Positions 1 to 11,297 are shown, counted from the first letter of the stretch. The stretch: DNA of 64,000 bases from Sitta carolinensis (GCA_032173965.1 CM063283.1:108214108-108278107); one strand, 5' to 3'. The notes: generated by a model from the letters alone, not told the origin. Numbers and translations: made by a program.

Positions 1-2150
1 TTACCAGCTTCTTGAAGGTCTAGGTTGAATGTGAATGCCTCCAAACAAGATAGCCAGGGCCATTCCTTAGTGGATTTGAGCAGAACTAGTCTGAACTGGG
101 AAAGCAGACTTCAAGCCATTTTCTTAATCACAGCTGGGTCTGTAACTCTCCTCAGGACCTCAAAACATTTTTCCTCTTTCCTTGCTGAGAAAGAGGAAAT
201 GAAAGGCTTGAGACATCAATATTTTCATGCCCAAAACAATCCCATTCTGTTCTCTGCCCAGCTCCAAGGGCTGGCTATGAGACATATAGCTCTGGACATC
301 CAAAACAGCCCCTGAATTTGGATGCTGTGTGGGATGTGTGCATGGAAGGTGCTCACTATGCACTCCTGTCCCACATTGTACATTTCCAAGTCCCACAGAA
401 TGCCAGCCAGCACCTTTCCTCTTCTCAGCCACTCTTTTCCTAGAACTCACTGACACGGAGCTATGCACAGAAAGTCATTGCTCTCTTTGTCCTGCTCAGA
501 CGCTCAATCCCTTAATCTCTGCCCCTTGGTTATTCTAGGCAGGGGGACTCCCGACCAGGTTAAATACCTCCTTGAAGAGGTGTTTAAAATGGCAGTGAAA
601 CATCTCCTGTTCTTTTGTTGGTGAGGCAAAGCCCTTCTGCACTGGGAGAAGGCAGCATGTGGTGGGTCATGGTTGTACATCCCAGCTTGGCCACAGATGA
701 AAGCAAACCCTGCGGCCACAATTTAGGAGCTACGTCTATCCCAACATACACCCAGCATTATCCTCCTGCTGTGCTTGCCCCTGTCCTGTCACCTCCAACC
801 AGTCTTTTCTATCCCTCCTGTCCCCCCATTCCTTCCATCAGCCTTTGCATCCCTCTGGGGATCACCACCTCAGCAAAGACAACTGATATTCCCACAGCAG
901 AAAATGGGGAAGCAAACTGAGCTCAATCTAAACCTCTCTGTGGGAGTATGGGAGCACAAGAGGGGCTCTCCTGGTGCAGACCCACAGTGCCACAGACTTG
1001 CACACTAAGCAGTCCAGAGCACATTGTGTGGCAAGCTCAGCCCTCCTGCTCTGCTCCCACTGGAGCCCTGTTTGGGGGAGAAGCCCTCAGCCTGGCTGCT
1101 AATGCTGCTGCACATGCATTTTGGGTTTCTTGCGCTGTTGCTCACAAACAAAAGTGTTTGGATGAAAAATAAACCTCTTAAAAATCCTAGCCTATTCACT
1201 CCTGGCAGTCTGGTATTCCTTCAAACTGTCAGACTTAGCAGATTGTTTACTGGAAACGGTTCAATTGGCAGGACCTTCTGCTGTGCAGATGAAATTTTAA
1301 AATCCTGTTTCTTGTTGTGCTCAAAGTCTCTCTTTCCACTACATGGCTTCACAGAATTATTATTCACTTGTTTCCCATTGAATCGAAAAATACCCTCTCT
1401 CTTTCATTTCTATGGTAAAAATGTGCAGGGGATATTAGCCCTCATGCTTCAGGACACAAGCCAAGAGCTAAGTGCTTGGGCTGCAGAGAGAAGTTTCCCC
1501 GAGGGACACAGTAATGCAGAATGGCCAATTATCCCCGGAGAGTCCCAGCTGGCTGAGATGGGAGTCACGCTGTTCTGCTGGACGGACAAGTGGTGCACAG
1601 CATGGCACTCTCTGTGGACCACCCAAGGGTCTCCTCATACAGGGAAATCTTGTTCTAGTAAAGAGAAACTCCTGCAACGCCTAATCTTGCAGATTTTGGT
1701 ATTTCCCTTCCTGTGCACAAGTACAGCAAGAGAAAGGGCTGTAACCTGCTTTCCCAGGTCCTGTTTCTGCCTTTGCAGTGTGTCCTGTGAACAGCTTAAT
1801 CTGTGGGGCCAGGACCTCCTGCTCTGGGTGAAATGTTCTGCTTCCTTTTCCCTCCAGCTAGATCAATGTCTGCCAGTCACCAGCAGGAAAGAGTACTTCA
1901 GTCAACTTTGCAAACTTTGCTAAGGCTTAAGGCAGAAGAACCTGCCAGGAATCAGGCATATTCTCTGTCCCACCTCCCCACAGCAGAAAGATATCCCTTG
2001 GATCCTCCAACGAGGCTTAATTGTTACAATTTCGATGCCCATTGGTTGAATTGATGATTCCAGTACTGATCAATCAAGGGTGGGGAAAACCTCCAAAACA
2101 CAAAGTTCAATGTGTTAATATACACTCAGGTTAAGGTAGGAACACACAGG
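1..2150. other. Noncoding stretch, no gene recognised
   Basis: Mixed-composition unique sequence without a recognisable exon, RNA gene or transposon. Open frames occur on both strands but show no domain, signal peptide or splice-bounded structure. The longest, 1024-1923 on the plus strand, is about 300 codons and rich in Cys, Leu, Ser and Phe, as expected from a translated noncoding strand. An AATAAA at about 1168 lies inside that frame and has no associated gene structure. The sub-stretch around 1225-1430 is more AT-rich and could contain a small regulatory element. Confidence 0.6.
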
Positions 2151-2151
2151 T

Positions 2152-2185
2152 ACCTCCCCCGGGAGAGGGGGAAAGGGGGGGAGGT
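2152..2185. repeat. G-rich hairpin with 9-bp perfect arms
   Basis: The arm ACCTCCCCC at 2152-2160 is the exact reverse complement of GGGGGAGGT at 2177-2185. The 16-nt loop between them consists only of G and A. The same stretch has G runs at 2161-2163, 2167-2171 and 2175-2181, so a G-quadruplex could compete with the hairpin. Both structures are predictions from sequence. Confidence 0.6.
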
Positions 2186-2731
2186 GGAAGCTTTCAGTCC
2201 TTTGGCAGAAAGCCTCAGAAATGAGTCTGGGGGTGCTTGGGGGTCTTTGATGGTTTATGGCCCCTTCTAAGACATGGCAGCTGCCTCTCACATCAGTAGT
2301 GGAGCCAGTTATGTCCCATCAGAAGGGATGAATCAGGACCTTTCCCAGGGGGTTTTACAACTGAGTAAATTGTAAGGCAGGACAACTGTGACGATGAAAA
2401 GCCCCATCCTGTCTCTGCAGGGTTTGCTTTCATCTGGCTCAAGGCATGGCTTGTAGCCCCGGGTGGTGGGTGCTCACTCCTCTGTCTCATGCAGACCAGA
2501 GGCTTCACCACCACACACCCAGAAACTCAACTCGTCCCACTGAGGCAAACGCAGCCTCAGCAAAGCACCCACTGCTTTCACAAATGGGCCCTTGGTTGAG
2601 TCATTAATGATTGACATTCCAGTCTCTCACAGTGGGTGTCAAAACAAGTTGTTCTAGTAAAGTTTCCCATGAAATCAACGAAATTACCTCCAGAGATGGG
2701 CCCGATGTGCCATTCCCAGCCATGTTACCGT

Positions 2732-2811
2732 GTCCCATAATGATGGATGGCAGTGGTGGGACTGGAGTCCCATAATGATGGATGGCAGTGGTGGGAGTGG
2801 TGTCCCATAAT
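2732..2811. repeat. 35-bp tandem repeat (minisatellite), about 2.3 copies
   Basis: The unit begins GTCCCATAATGATGG. It starts at 2732 and 2767, with a partial third copy at 2802-2811. The two full copies differ at only a few positions near the 3' end of the unit, which suggests recent duplication. No transposon flanks it. Confidence 0.9.
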
Positions 2812-3119
2812 CACTCCGTCAGTAGGTGGAGCAACTTCCTTTATCCTCACCTCCTCACCATTAGCCCGACCAGAGATCCTGTTCCCCTTGCTTACAGCTG
2901 CATTTCACAGCTGAATGGATCGCACCGCAGCCTTAACCTCACTGTGGTGAGCATTTGTGGGCACCTCTGATTCCTGTACACTCCGTGTACATGCTGCTGT
3001 TGTCCCAGACACATGGGAGCCCTGTCCCAAAGCTGGCCTTTCAGTTTGATGAGCACTTTCTCATGCTAATAAAACAAAAGCACAGCAGCACAAACAGGCA
3101 GAATAAAAAGGGGAAAACC

Positions 3120-3127
3120 ATGCAAAT
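3120..3127 (+). promoter_or_regulatory. Octamer (POU) consensus site
   Basis: A perfect ATGCAAAT lies in an AT-rich pocket at about 3060-3160. POU-domain factors of the OCT family bind this motif. A single 8-mer is expected by chance about twice in 64 kb over both strands, so it is weak evidence alone. Confidence 0.25.
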
Positions 3128-3193
3128 CTCTATTAGCACTGTCTCTTTAACTTTACTTCTCCCTCCTGTCACATTCCTTCTCCCTGCACTACT

Positions 3194-3208
3194 CCCCCCC
3201 CACCCCCC
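3194..3208. repeat. C-rich low-complexity run
   Basis: A run of 8 C, one A and 6 C. It is a short slippage-prone tract inside a pyrimidine-rich segment. Confidence 0.8.
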
Positions 3209-3610
3209 TTGCCAGGAGACACAGGTTCAGTGAGTGAGCATTTGGTTTACATGGAAAATAAAATGGGGACCAAGAAGCATAAACCACCAAGTTTTGCAGC
3301 TTCCAGCCTCTGGGGAGCTTGGATATGTCCTACTGAACCTGATGTGGATGGAGCTTCAATAGTGTGTGGCGGTTGATTTCCCACACTGCGGAGCAGAAGG
3401 TGATCCTCTCTGTAGTGGGAGACAGATAAAAACGGATCGGGAGGACATCACTAGCAAAGCTGCCTGCTGCCAGGGAGAGACACAGAGCAGAGGGGCACTG
3501 GGAGCCACCTGCTCCATGCTGGAGGATGGCTGGGCTTGCTCCCAGAGGCTCACCAGAACTGTGCAGGCACCCTCCTTATTAAAGTAACACAGAGTCTTTC
3601 TTAACCTTTC

Positions 3611-3635
3611 TTTTTTTTTTTTTTTTTTTTTTTTT
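3611..3635. repeat. Poly(T) run of 25
   Basis: An uninterrupted T run. Read on the minus strand it is a poly(A) of 25, which could be a retrocopy tail. The sequence just upstream on that strand (3636-3700) matches no RNA or LINE end that I recognise, so it may be a plain homopolymer. Confidence 0.85.
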
Positions 3636-4124
3636 AAGCTGCGCTTTTAAGTGGAGTGCTGTGTTACCCAACAGTTTGTAAATCCTCTTGGGTGAAGGTG
3701 GTTTTTATTTTACCATTATTTTTATTATCTGCCCAGTTACAAACTGAAACAGTGGCAAGGTCCCACACAAAGAGCTGCCCACTGACTTATGTGCAGTGCC
3801 CTCCTCCCCCATTCAGGCTTCCCTGCACACCTCTGGGGCAGAAAAGGAGCGCTGGCACTGGCTGCTTACACTGTCTCTCCGTGGACGCCAGTGGGAGGGA
3901 CGTGCTCAGCCTGCAGCACAGCCCTGCACTGCATTTACAACAAACTCAGGATCTCCTCTGTCCCAGCAAATCGAGTCGTTTGGCAACGATATTCGCCAAT
4001 CATGGCAGTGCTGGTGTCACGATCTGATAGCTGTAGCTGTGTCTGGAGGTCACCACCACGGGCTTTTTCCTTAGCAAGGCAGTCCTGCCCCCCTCCCGGC
4101 CCTCCGTGAAGCTGGGCCCGGGCG

Positions 4125-4520
4125 TCACGCATGATGTACATCACAACTGCCTGTAGGATAGCTGCCTTGCTCTGAAATAACAGCTGATTCCTGGCTAATA
4201 GATTCAGTAATCTGACACCCGGCCTGTAATAATTGTATCTGAACAAGGCAGGCTCCAGCCTCTGCCAGCCTTATTAGAATGAGTGATTGTTTCCATCAGG
4301 GATGTAGCTCTGGTGCATTCACCTTTCCCGGGCTCTGAAATACAAATTGAGCTTCTGACCTTGGCAGATACGACAGTTGACCTGTTTCCTCCTTTTTAAA
4401 TAAGGAGAAAACAGGCTTTGGAGAGAAACTGCTTGCTTTCTGCAGGCCTCCTTCTGCCAAGCTTCTCACTATCATGAGATCTTAGTTAAATATTTGGCTT
4501 GCTGTTATTAGCCAGGATGA
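4125..4520. other. CNE-like block (candidate enhancer)
   Basis: Unique, repeat-free DNA in which several AT-rich cores sit among CpGs that have not decayed. TAATAGATTCAGTAAT-type and TAATAATTG-type homeodomain motifs occur at about 4196-4245. GTTAAATATTTG lies near 4483. A short inverted pair around TTTTTAAATAAGG lies near 4393. This texture is typical of vertebrate conserved noncoding elements. Conservation itself cannot be judged from one sequence. Confidence 0.4.
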
Positions 4521-5089
4521 CGGGCTGCCTAAACCTCTGAGCTCTTTCTCTGAGGCACAGAGGCACAATCCTCTCTTCCTGCTGGGCTGGGTTTATTCCT
4601 AATTTCTCTGCTCCCCCAAATGGCATGGCTGTCGAAGGCAGCCCCTTTTTGCTGTGGCTGTGCAGACAAGCCATCCCAGCAGCTGCGATCCAGGGGTGTT
4701 TGTAACCAGGGAATGGCACCAGAGGCAGGACTCAAAGCTGCACTGCTGCTGAGCTGTGGCCCAGCCATCCCTTCCCTGCTCTGGGTCTCAGGCAGCCCCC
4801 AAGGGGCTCTCCCAGGGTGGGGGGCAGTGAGCCCTGTTGGTGGGGCACTGAGGCTGATGCTGATGGGTTTGGAGCAGCACCCAGGCTTGCCCTGCCTGGA
4901 GAAGGAAAAGCTGCTAGCTGTACTTGCAGCAGCAGCGTGGGAAATGCAGGACGGGGAGGGGGTGACTCCCAGCAGATTTTCTCTGGGAGCCGCAGCTCCA
5001 TCCGCTGAAATAAAACCGCCTCCTGCCCCCAGCCAGGAGCCCTCCTGCTGCCTCCTTTAGTCAGCAAGTCAACAGGCCTCGGCTGCTGA

Positions 5090-5420
5090 TCCTAAATTTC
5101 CCTGGTGTTGTGCCACTCCAGGCGAGTTTTCCAATGGGCTGCAAGCGCACGCTGTGGCTGTAAATATAGCTGGGAGGGAGATTTAGCTATGGTCTCCTCC
5201 CTCTTCCGCATATTGCTTTTCCTGAGGTTAAATGTCAAACGTGTCTAAAATATCACTCGGGTCTGCAACCTGTATGCGCTTCAGGAGGGGGCCAGCTGGG
5301 CTCCCTAAGGGCTTAGTCCTGATTTATGGAGGTGTGCGGCACAGAGCTGTAAATCGGGGCACGCATCAGATAACGTCATGGGACAGCTTCGTGCCTTTTA
5401 TCAGAGCTGGGACGCTCACA
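5090..5420. other. CNE-like block
   Basis: AT-rich cores (AAATATAGC near 5163, GTTAAATGTCAAACG near 5227, GCAGATAACGTCATGG-like near 5367) are interspersed with CpGs and contain no repeat. TAACGTCA near 5372 resembles half of a CRE site. Its flanks at 4700-5060 are GC-rich and look ordinary. Confidence 0.35.
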
Positions 5421-5970
5421 CAGGGAGGGGTAGGAGCAGGAACAGCCCCAGGGCATGTAGCTTGCTTCTCTTTCTCCATCAAAGATAGTAAGAAAAAAGC
5501 TGTCCCGTCTTGGTGGCTGCACAAAAAATTGTGCCTCAGCTCATCAGTGGAGGCACTTGTCATGTCCTGGGAGATTCCTGGTGTTTCATTCTTCTGCTCC
5601 TCTCTCAGTGAAGAGAAGGGCTGGCTTATGGACCTGAGGCAAGTCCTGTAGGTCTGGTGGTTCGGCACAAAAGAGGGAGCCAGGCAGTTCGAGTGGCGGG
5701 AAGGAGATTTATGTCTTTTACTGTCCATCTGCAAAGCAAAACAAAAATAGCTGAAACACCGGTTTTCTGCTTTATCGGCTCTGTGAATAAGCATATAAAT
5801 TTCTATGACATTTCTGGAGGCTTGCTGAAGGGGAAAAAAATTCATCCCTTAGGACCTGGCCAGCAGCAGTGGCAGCATATGGTCTGCTGAAATCAGTGGC
5901 TGAGCGCGTTTTGTGTGTGTTAGCATTAAAAAGGTGACTTTGCGAGTAATTTCAGAAGCAAGGAGGGGTT

Positions 5971-6014
5971 TTCTCTCTTTTCCTTTTTTTTTTTTTTTTT
6001 CTTTCCTTTTTTTA
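5971..6014. repeat. T-rich low-complexity tract
   Basis: Includes 17 T at 5984-6000 followed by broken T runs to 6014. No target duplication or retrocopy body is recognisable beside it. Confidence 0.85.
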
Positions 6015-6479
6015 ATCCTGCCTAAGCTGATGCAGCTGTCACGGCCAATAACTCTTGAATAAGGGAGCTGGCTTGTGTTTTCTTGACTGGGAAGCACGAA
6101 GGGATGCTGGCTCTTGGCTGCGTTGTGGAAGCAGGTTTGGCCTCTTCCTTGGAGGCACAAGGGAGAAAGGCAAAGTACCCGGCACGGGCGAAGAGAGGAG
6201 TCGGGGATGTTTTATTTTTCCCAGCAGCTGCAGCTCCCTCTGAGAAGGATCCGAGGCCCTGAGAGTCCGTGGAAAAGTGGCTTTGGTCTCCAGGCTGCAA
6301 AAGAATGGTGGGGGAGCGTCGTTTCAAAAATGGAACTCATTGGGGGAAAACAAATACAAATAGGCAACTGTTTATGGTAGATAAAGTGTGGCTTTTTCTC
6401 TTTCATCGTTGACTAAAACCTCAGGTTCTTTCCAGAGAGGGAGGCAGGAGCTGTAATGCGCTGTCAGAAAGATGTCTTT

Positions 6480-6700
6480 CAGCCAGGCAGCACCTCTGGA
6501 TGTTTATCTCCCTGCCATTGTGCTCCGGCGCTTTGAAATGTAAAGGAAAGACGCTGCTAATCACACTGTTGCTTAAAGATCAACAGCCAGGCGAGATGTA
6601 CTTTGTCACATTTTCCCTTTGGTCTCTCTTTTTCCGTAATGAAAACGGTGACATTCATTCAGGCTTGCAGCCGGCGCAGGGCGGTGGGTGTTTAATGAAT
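6480..6700. other. CNE-like block
   Basis: Repeat-free sequence with CTGCTAATCACAC, TTAAAGATCAACAG and CCGTAATGAAAACGG cores and retained CpGs. The motif mix (bicoid or OTX-type TAATC, TCF/LEF-like AAAGATCAA) suits a developmental enhancer. This is inferred only from texture and short motifs. Confidence 0.33.
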
Positions 6701-6899
6701 CGCTCCTGCCCTTTCCCTGGGCTCTGACGGAGGGGCACAGCCGGAGCTGCCTTTGGAGTATCCTGATTGCCACCGGAGATGCAGATCTAGCCACTGGGAG
6801 AGCGCGTCGTGGTATCACATCTGGTCTCCTCTGGCTTGGGTCGCATCCATCCTGTGTTACGTTTGAGTCATATTGTTGAAGTCAGAGAGGATGCGAGAT

Positions 6900-8090
6900 G
6901 TAGACAAAGGCTGAAAGGCAAAATTCTGATGTTGGATTTCTTATTAGTGGGAGAACAGAGAGCTTTAGGGGTAGTGCAAAAATATTTTTAAAAATTGTGG
7001 AATAAAGGAAATACGTGCTTATCTGAGGAAAGAAATAAAACTCTATATACAAGACGTCTCTTCCTCCTATCCTGGTCTGAGATTGTAAATAACGGAGCAG
7101 AAAGGATGAAGTAAGCATGGAAAGCTGGAGCAAAATATTAAAATTTGATGTAGCTGAGGGAAGGGGTTATTTTTATTTTAAGACAGGAATTTCCCATGCT
7201 CCTATTTTCTTCACTGTGAGATTAACACAGAGGTCTCCACTTCCACTTTCCACTATATCCTGTATGTGGGGAAAATGCAGAAAGTCAAAGTTGTACAAAG
7301 AGCATAAGAAGAGGGAGAGAAATTTAGTTCTTCTAATGCTGGTTAAGAAGAGCAAACAAAAAGAGGGCAGAAATGTGAACGACCAGTCATTTTCCAGCAA
7401 AGGCTCCTCTGAATCCTATTACAGGAATATATCACAAGCAGTATGAAAATGTTCATCTTTTGCCTGCCCAATGCCAAGGCAAGCATCATCAGCTGGCGGT
7501 GAGAGGGCTGGGATACACAGCAGATAAAGCAGAGTAACTGAAAAAAGGCATCAGCAGCACATGTGTGTGTCAGGCATCGAAACATGACCCCTATGCCAGT
7601 CCCATTGGCTTTCCCTGAGCCTTTCTTGCCCCTTTCCCAGTCTCCTCTGGGAACAGCTCCCTACGGCACTGACTAAACGTGGTTAAGTGCTTCCTTGGAG
7701 CACAGTGAGGGGAAAGCCATGCCTTGTGCACAAGTCACAGTCCCCAGACAGGCCAGGAGGCACGGTGAATTTCTGAGTGGCATCAACCATCTTTTCTTCT
7801 GTGGACAGTTTCTATCACTGCCACAAGTGTGGGGTGCCCACTGTAGGTCTGCAGATGGCCCAAGGATGCCAGGAAAGCTGTGGGTACCTCGGGTGTGCTC
7901 TCTCTCACAGGGGGAGCAGCCCTCCAGCTACTGAACTGATCCATGTGTGTCCCCAGCAAAGAGCACTCACCAGCCCATCCACAGCAATGTAAAATTGAGG
8001 GGTGAGCTCTCCTTGAGACAGTCAGGCTGCCTGTGTGAAGCTGATGCAAGGACAAGGGGCTACATGGTGCTAAGCACTGCTTGCCTTCAG
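6900..8090. other. Noncoding stretch, nothing specific seen
   Basis: Mixed-composition DNA. 6950-7200 is AT-rich and 7560-8060 is closer to average. I see no repeat family, no RNA gene and no exon. Confidence 0.5.
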
Positions 8091-8094
8091 GGCC

Positions 8095-8530
8095 TCTTCC
8101 TACATGATAAATACTTTTTTAGATGGTGCCCTGCAATGTGCGGTTGCACACGACCCATAAATCCTGGTGTTAAATCGGTAAAATAAAAATCCAGTGCTGC
8201 GTCAGCTCGGCCTTTGAGAAGCCAAAGCTGATAAATAGGGTTTGATTGGCTCTTTCTACACCGATGCCCCAGAGCAACACCCTCTGCATGAGTGTGATAT
8301 TGCTGCGAGCTGACAGTACAAAGGACAGACGCGTACCCGTGCCAGCCATTGAGCCGGCTGCCTGGATTAACCCTGATTTCCTTCCCTGACACTCCTTTCT
8401 TCTGCCGAGGAGGGAAGCCAGGCGTAAGAGCAAGTCCCTTTGCATGTCATGCTGAGAACGTGGTGCTGGCAGCGTAATTCAGCGTGCTAAGCCCGGTTCT
8501 CCCCTCCCTGGTCCCTGCTCTGCGGTGGTC
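8095..8530. other. CNE-like block (strong candidate)
   Basis: Unusually many CpGs sit in otherwise AT-rich, repeat-free DNA, for example around TGCGGTTGCACACGAC (8141-8156), GTTAAATCGGTAAAATAAAA (about 8168) and GACGCGTACCCG near 8329. Homeodomain-type TAAT and CCAAT-type ATTGGC motifs are also present. Retained CpG together with AT cores suggests selection or lack of germline methylation. It could equally be a small unmethylated distal element. Confidence 0.42.
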
Positions 8531-10000
8531 TATCTCCATAAAAGCAGAGGATTTACACCGTCTTACACAAGTGGTGTGAGAAGGATCAGGCTGTGACAGT
8601 CCTGACTCCCAGCTTCCTGGGAAAGGCAGAGAACAGCTGCCTTTCAGCTCTCCTTGCATCTCTTGGGCTCTTTCTATTGATAAGAATTTCTTAGGATGTG
8701 GGTGAGGGGAGGGAATGTGGGACAGCATCTCACAAACACCTTTTCAGGTTTAGCCTAAATGCCTGTGGGAGGAGTGGCACCATCTCCAACAGCAGAGCAG
8801 CCAGCTCACACCCCTCCAGCCACCCCAATCACCTCTGTTGACATGACAAACAAGCAATAAATACAAATCTTATCTGTCTAATAAGGTGAGTTCCCCGAGC
8901 AGCAGGAAGGAGCCTCTCCATTGAGATGGTATCTGTGCCAACCCAGGTGGCACTCTGTGTTCAGCGGCAGCACAGACTCATCAGGGAAGGGAAAAGCAAG
9001 AGGCAACCACGCTTTTCCCACTGCCTTTTGGTGTGTGCCCAGGCAAGCCTGGCTCATGGCAGTGCCAGGAGTGGTACCTGCCCAAAAGGAGCTCTCAGAG
9101 GATGCTCCGCTCCTCCCTGCCGTCTGTGTGCTTGCTAACGGCCAAGCTGATGAAATGCCAGGGATGAGGAGCAAAAATGCAAAGCCAGTACACTGCTTTG
9201 CTGCTGATCCCCACTCACCACCAGCTGGCCCAGGGCTTCCAAGGAATCAGCCCTGGGAGGGAGTCCAGCTGCCCAGAGCTGACAGGAAAGAAGGGGAAGA
9301 TGCTGGCTGCTGGAGGAAGGCACTCCAAAGCCCCTCATTGCCTCTGGGCTTTTCCGTGGTCAGGCAGCCCCTGTGTGTGCTGCAGCTCAGGGCTGCATCC
9401 CTCAGCTGGCTGACTGGAGGTGCTTTCCACCATCTCCAGTTGGCTCGAGGACAGTGCTGCGTCCTACTGGGCAATGACCTGTGTCATGTCCTCATCAGCA
9501 ATAAATGAAAGAGATGTGACTTTCCTTGGCATGAATTCATTGGAAATGTTGTGTAGGTCAGAAACAGACACTCCCAAAACTGGCTCCTTCCCCAGGTGCT
9601 GGCCTCCTGAAACACGTGAAGTCCAGATCAATGATGGTTATCTCCACTGCAGAAAGGAGGTGGGGTGAGAGATGACATACAACCATTGCTAGTGATTGTG
9701 GAAGCACAGTGTAGAGCTAAAGCACAGGCCAGGCAGGCATCTGTACTTCAGTATATGCTGCTTGGAAGCAAAGATTAAAGCCATAGGAACATTTTAATTT
9801 TCACTGATTCACCACCCAAATGGAAAAACTGAAGGTGAGAGAAAGGAAGGATACGTCCTTCAGTCTCAGCCCAGCAAGCAGTGCTTTTACTTAGCTCCTT
9901 CAGGAGAAAAGAGATACAAGAAAATTTGGAAGCAGACAAGATTTAAAATAAAGAGGCAGAATGTTTGGAATTACAAAACGTTTTGAGTTTTTAAAATTGT
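8530..10000. other. Noncoding stretch, no gene recognised
   Basis: Contains an open frame of about 195 codons (8921-9508, plus) and overlapping minus-strand frames. None has a domain or family resemblance. An AATAAA near 9500 has no accompanying gene structure. From about 9770 the DNA becomes AT-rich and leads into the next block. Confidence 0.5.
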
Positions 10001-10660
10001 CTCCTCTTGTCTGACCGTTGGTTAAAGTCAGCACAAACGAGTTAACTTCCATCTGCAAAAATCTCAGCCAGTGCTAAGATGCTGCATAATAGATTGGAGC
10101 TGGGCAGGTGTGGGACCAAATGTCTCTGCCAAATGAGAGAGATGTGCAGGCAATGCTCTGGTTAAAGCATCTGCCAGTAAAAGGCTGTCCTTTGCTATTT
10201 GCCCATCTAAGATCATATTATAAAAAAACAAAACTGTGCAGATCACCCTTGAATCAGTAATTTTCTCTATGCCTATATGCCTATTTTTTAAATAAAGAAA
10301 ATGGCCTGCATCTTAGTTCCAAACTTTTCAGACTGCTCAGTTAGAGCAGAATGTTTGATAAATATATGTAAGGGATAAATTTTCTCCCTTATTGCTGAAA
10401 TTTCAGCTGAGAAAGAAAGCATCTTGTGCTCCTTTGTCGCACATCTAAATTCTGAAGCATCAGCTGTTTTGAGGGGGAGGGATAATAACTCCCTGTTTTT
10501 AACATCCAACTCAATACGTTTGTGAAAGGGATTATACTGCACCTCGTCCACCCACAGTAAGGGATTGAATGTGATGACCGGGGAGGGCACCTCCGCTCTC
10601 ATGTTTAATTCAGGTGATGTTTTCTGTCTCAAAGGCAAGGAAAGTGAGCGAGGCATTTAC
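10000..10660. other. CNE-like AT-rich block
   Basis: A long repeat-free AT-rich block with TTAAAGTCAGC, TAATAGATTGG, ATCATATTATAAA, TCAGTAATTTTC and GATAAATATATG cores. It contains the perfect 14-bp palindrome GCTGAAATTTCAGC at 10394-10407. CpGs persist at several points (10014, 10436, 10516). It ends about 80 bp before the CR1 copy, so transposons have landed beside it but not in it. Confidence 0.4.
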
Positions 10661-10741
10661 TTAGGTTGGAATGGGAGGTCAGATTTGAGTTAGCTCAACT
10701 CAGCCACCTGCAGTGTTATCCTGGTCATCACTAACGAAGAG

Positions 10742-11297
10742 CTTGGGATCAAGGCCAGGTTGGATGGTGTTGCAACCGAATTAGCTGGGGTGGACAATAC
10801 CTTAGTCCAGGTAGCTTGTGTAGAAACCATAAACCTGAGACCATGGGAGGCAGGATACTGAAAGAATGCTAATGGGATCGTTCCAAAATAGGCCATGTTT
10901 CTTGTTCTAGTTTTCCATTGGTTCAGGACCTTTGACATATGGCCATGTCCCTGTCCTGGGTTCGAGATTGGACCCTTGCTCTCAGCTAACCCTATATATT
11001 GTTAAGTTAGCCACACCTCTGCCTCTTTGGGTGCTGTCCCTCGGACCATGCATTCCCTGTGTTTGTTATTTTACCATCATTAAAGTTCTGGTTTTGGGCA
11101 CTCCATTTTACATGTCCCTATATATTTATTTTGCCACACTTCATCCCAGCTGGACCAGAATTGAGATTGCGGTACTGCATTGTGGTAGGATGGAGCTCTG
11201 GACAATCTGCTATAGTGAAAGGTGTCCCTGCCATGGCAGGGGGGGATGGAATGGATGATCTTAAAGGTCACCTCCAATTCAATGACTATGATTCTAC
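10742..11297 (+). mobile_element. CR1 LINE 3' fragment, split by an LTR
   Basis: Two pieces make one CR1 3' end. The left piece (10742-10767) carries the typical CAAGGCCAGGTTGGATGG. The right piece (11188-11297) continues with GAGCTCTGGACAATCTG, GTGAAAGGTGTCCCTGCC, GATCTTAAAGGTCACCTCC and the terminal TATGATTCTAC of avian CR1. It is a 5'-truncated, dead copy with no open reading frame. The pieces join when the 420-bp LTR and one copy of GGATGG are removed. CR1 is a non-LTR retrotransposon abundant in birds. Confidence 0.93.
10768..11187 (+). mobile_element. Solo LTR of an endogenous retrovirus, inside CR1
   Basis: A 420-bp insertion bounded by a 6-bp direct repeat, GGATGG (10762-10767 and 11188-11193), which duplicates a word of the host CR1. 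It starts TGTTGCAACC and ends GTGGTA; the 3' end would normally be CA, so one terminal base appears mutated. Internal signals fit a plus-strand LTR: TATATAT at 10993-10999, then ATTAAA at 11079-11084. No gag, pol or env remains, so it is a solo LTR left after recombination between two LTRs. A 6-bp duplication suits class II (ERVK or alpharetrovirus-like) elements. The exact family is not identified. Confidence 0.85.

Noticed and set aside
4296..4340. GGATGTAGCTCTGGTG resembling the 5' part of a tRNA
   Set aside because: No matching acceptor or T-arm downstream, so not a tRNA gene or a clear SINE.
8921..9508. 195-codon frame followed by AATAAA
   Set aside because: No family resemblance, no promoter and the hexamer overlaps ordinary sequence near 9500. 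Chance combination.
10958..10975. GGTTCGAGATTGG resembling a tRNA B box
   Set aside because: No A box, acceptor stem or cloverleaf around it, and it lies inside the LTR.
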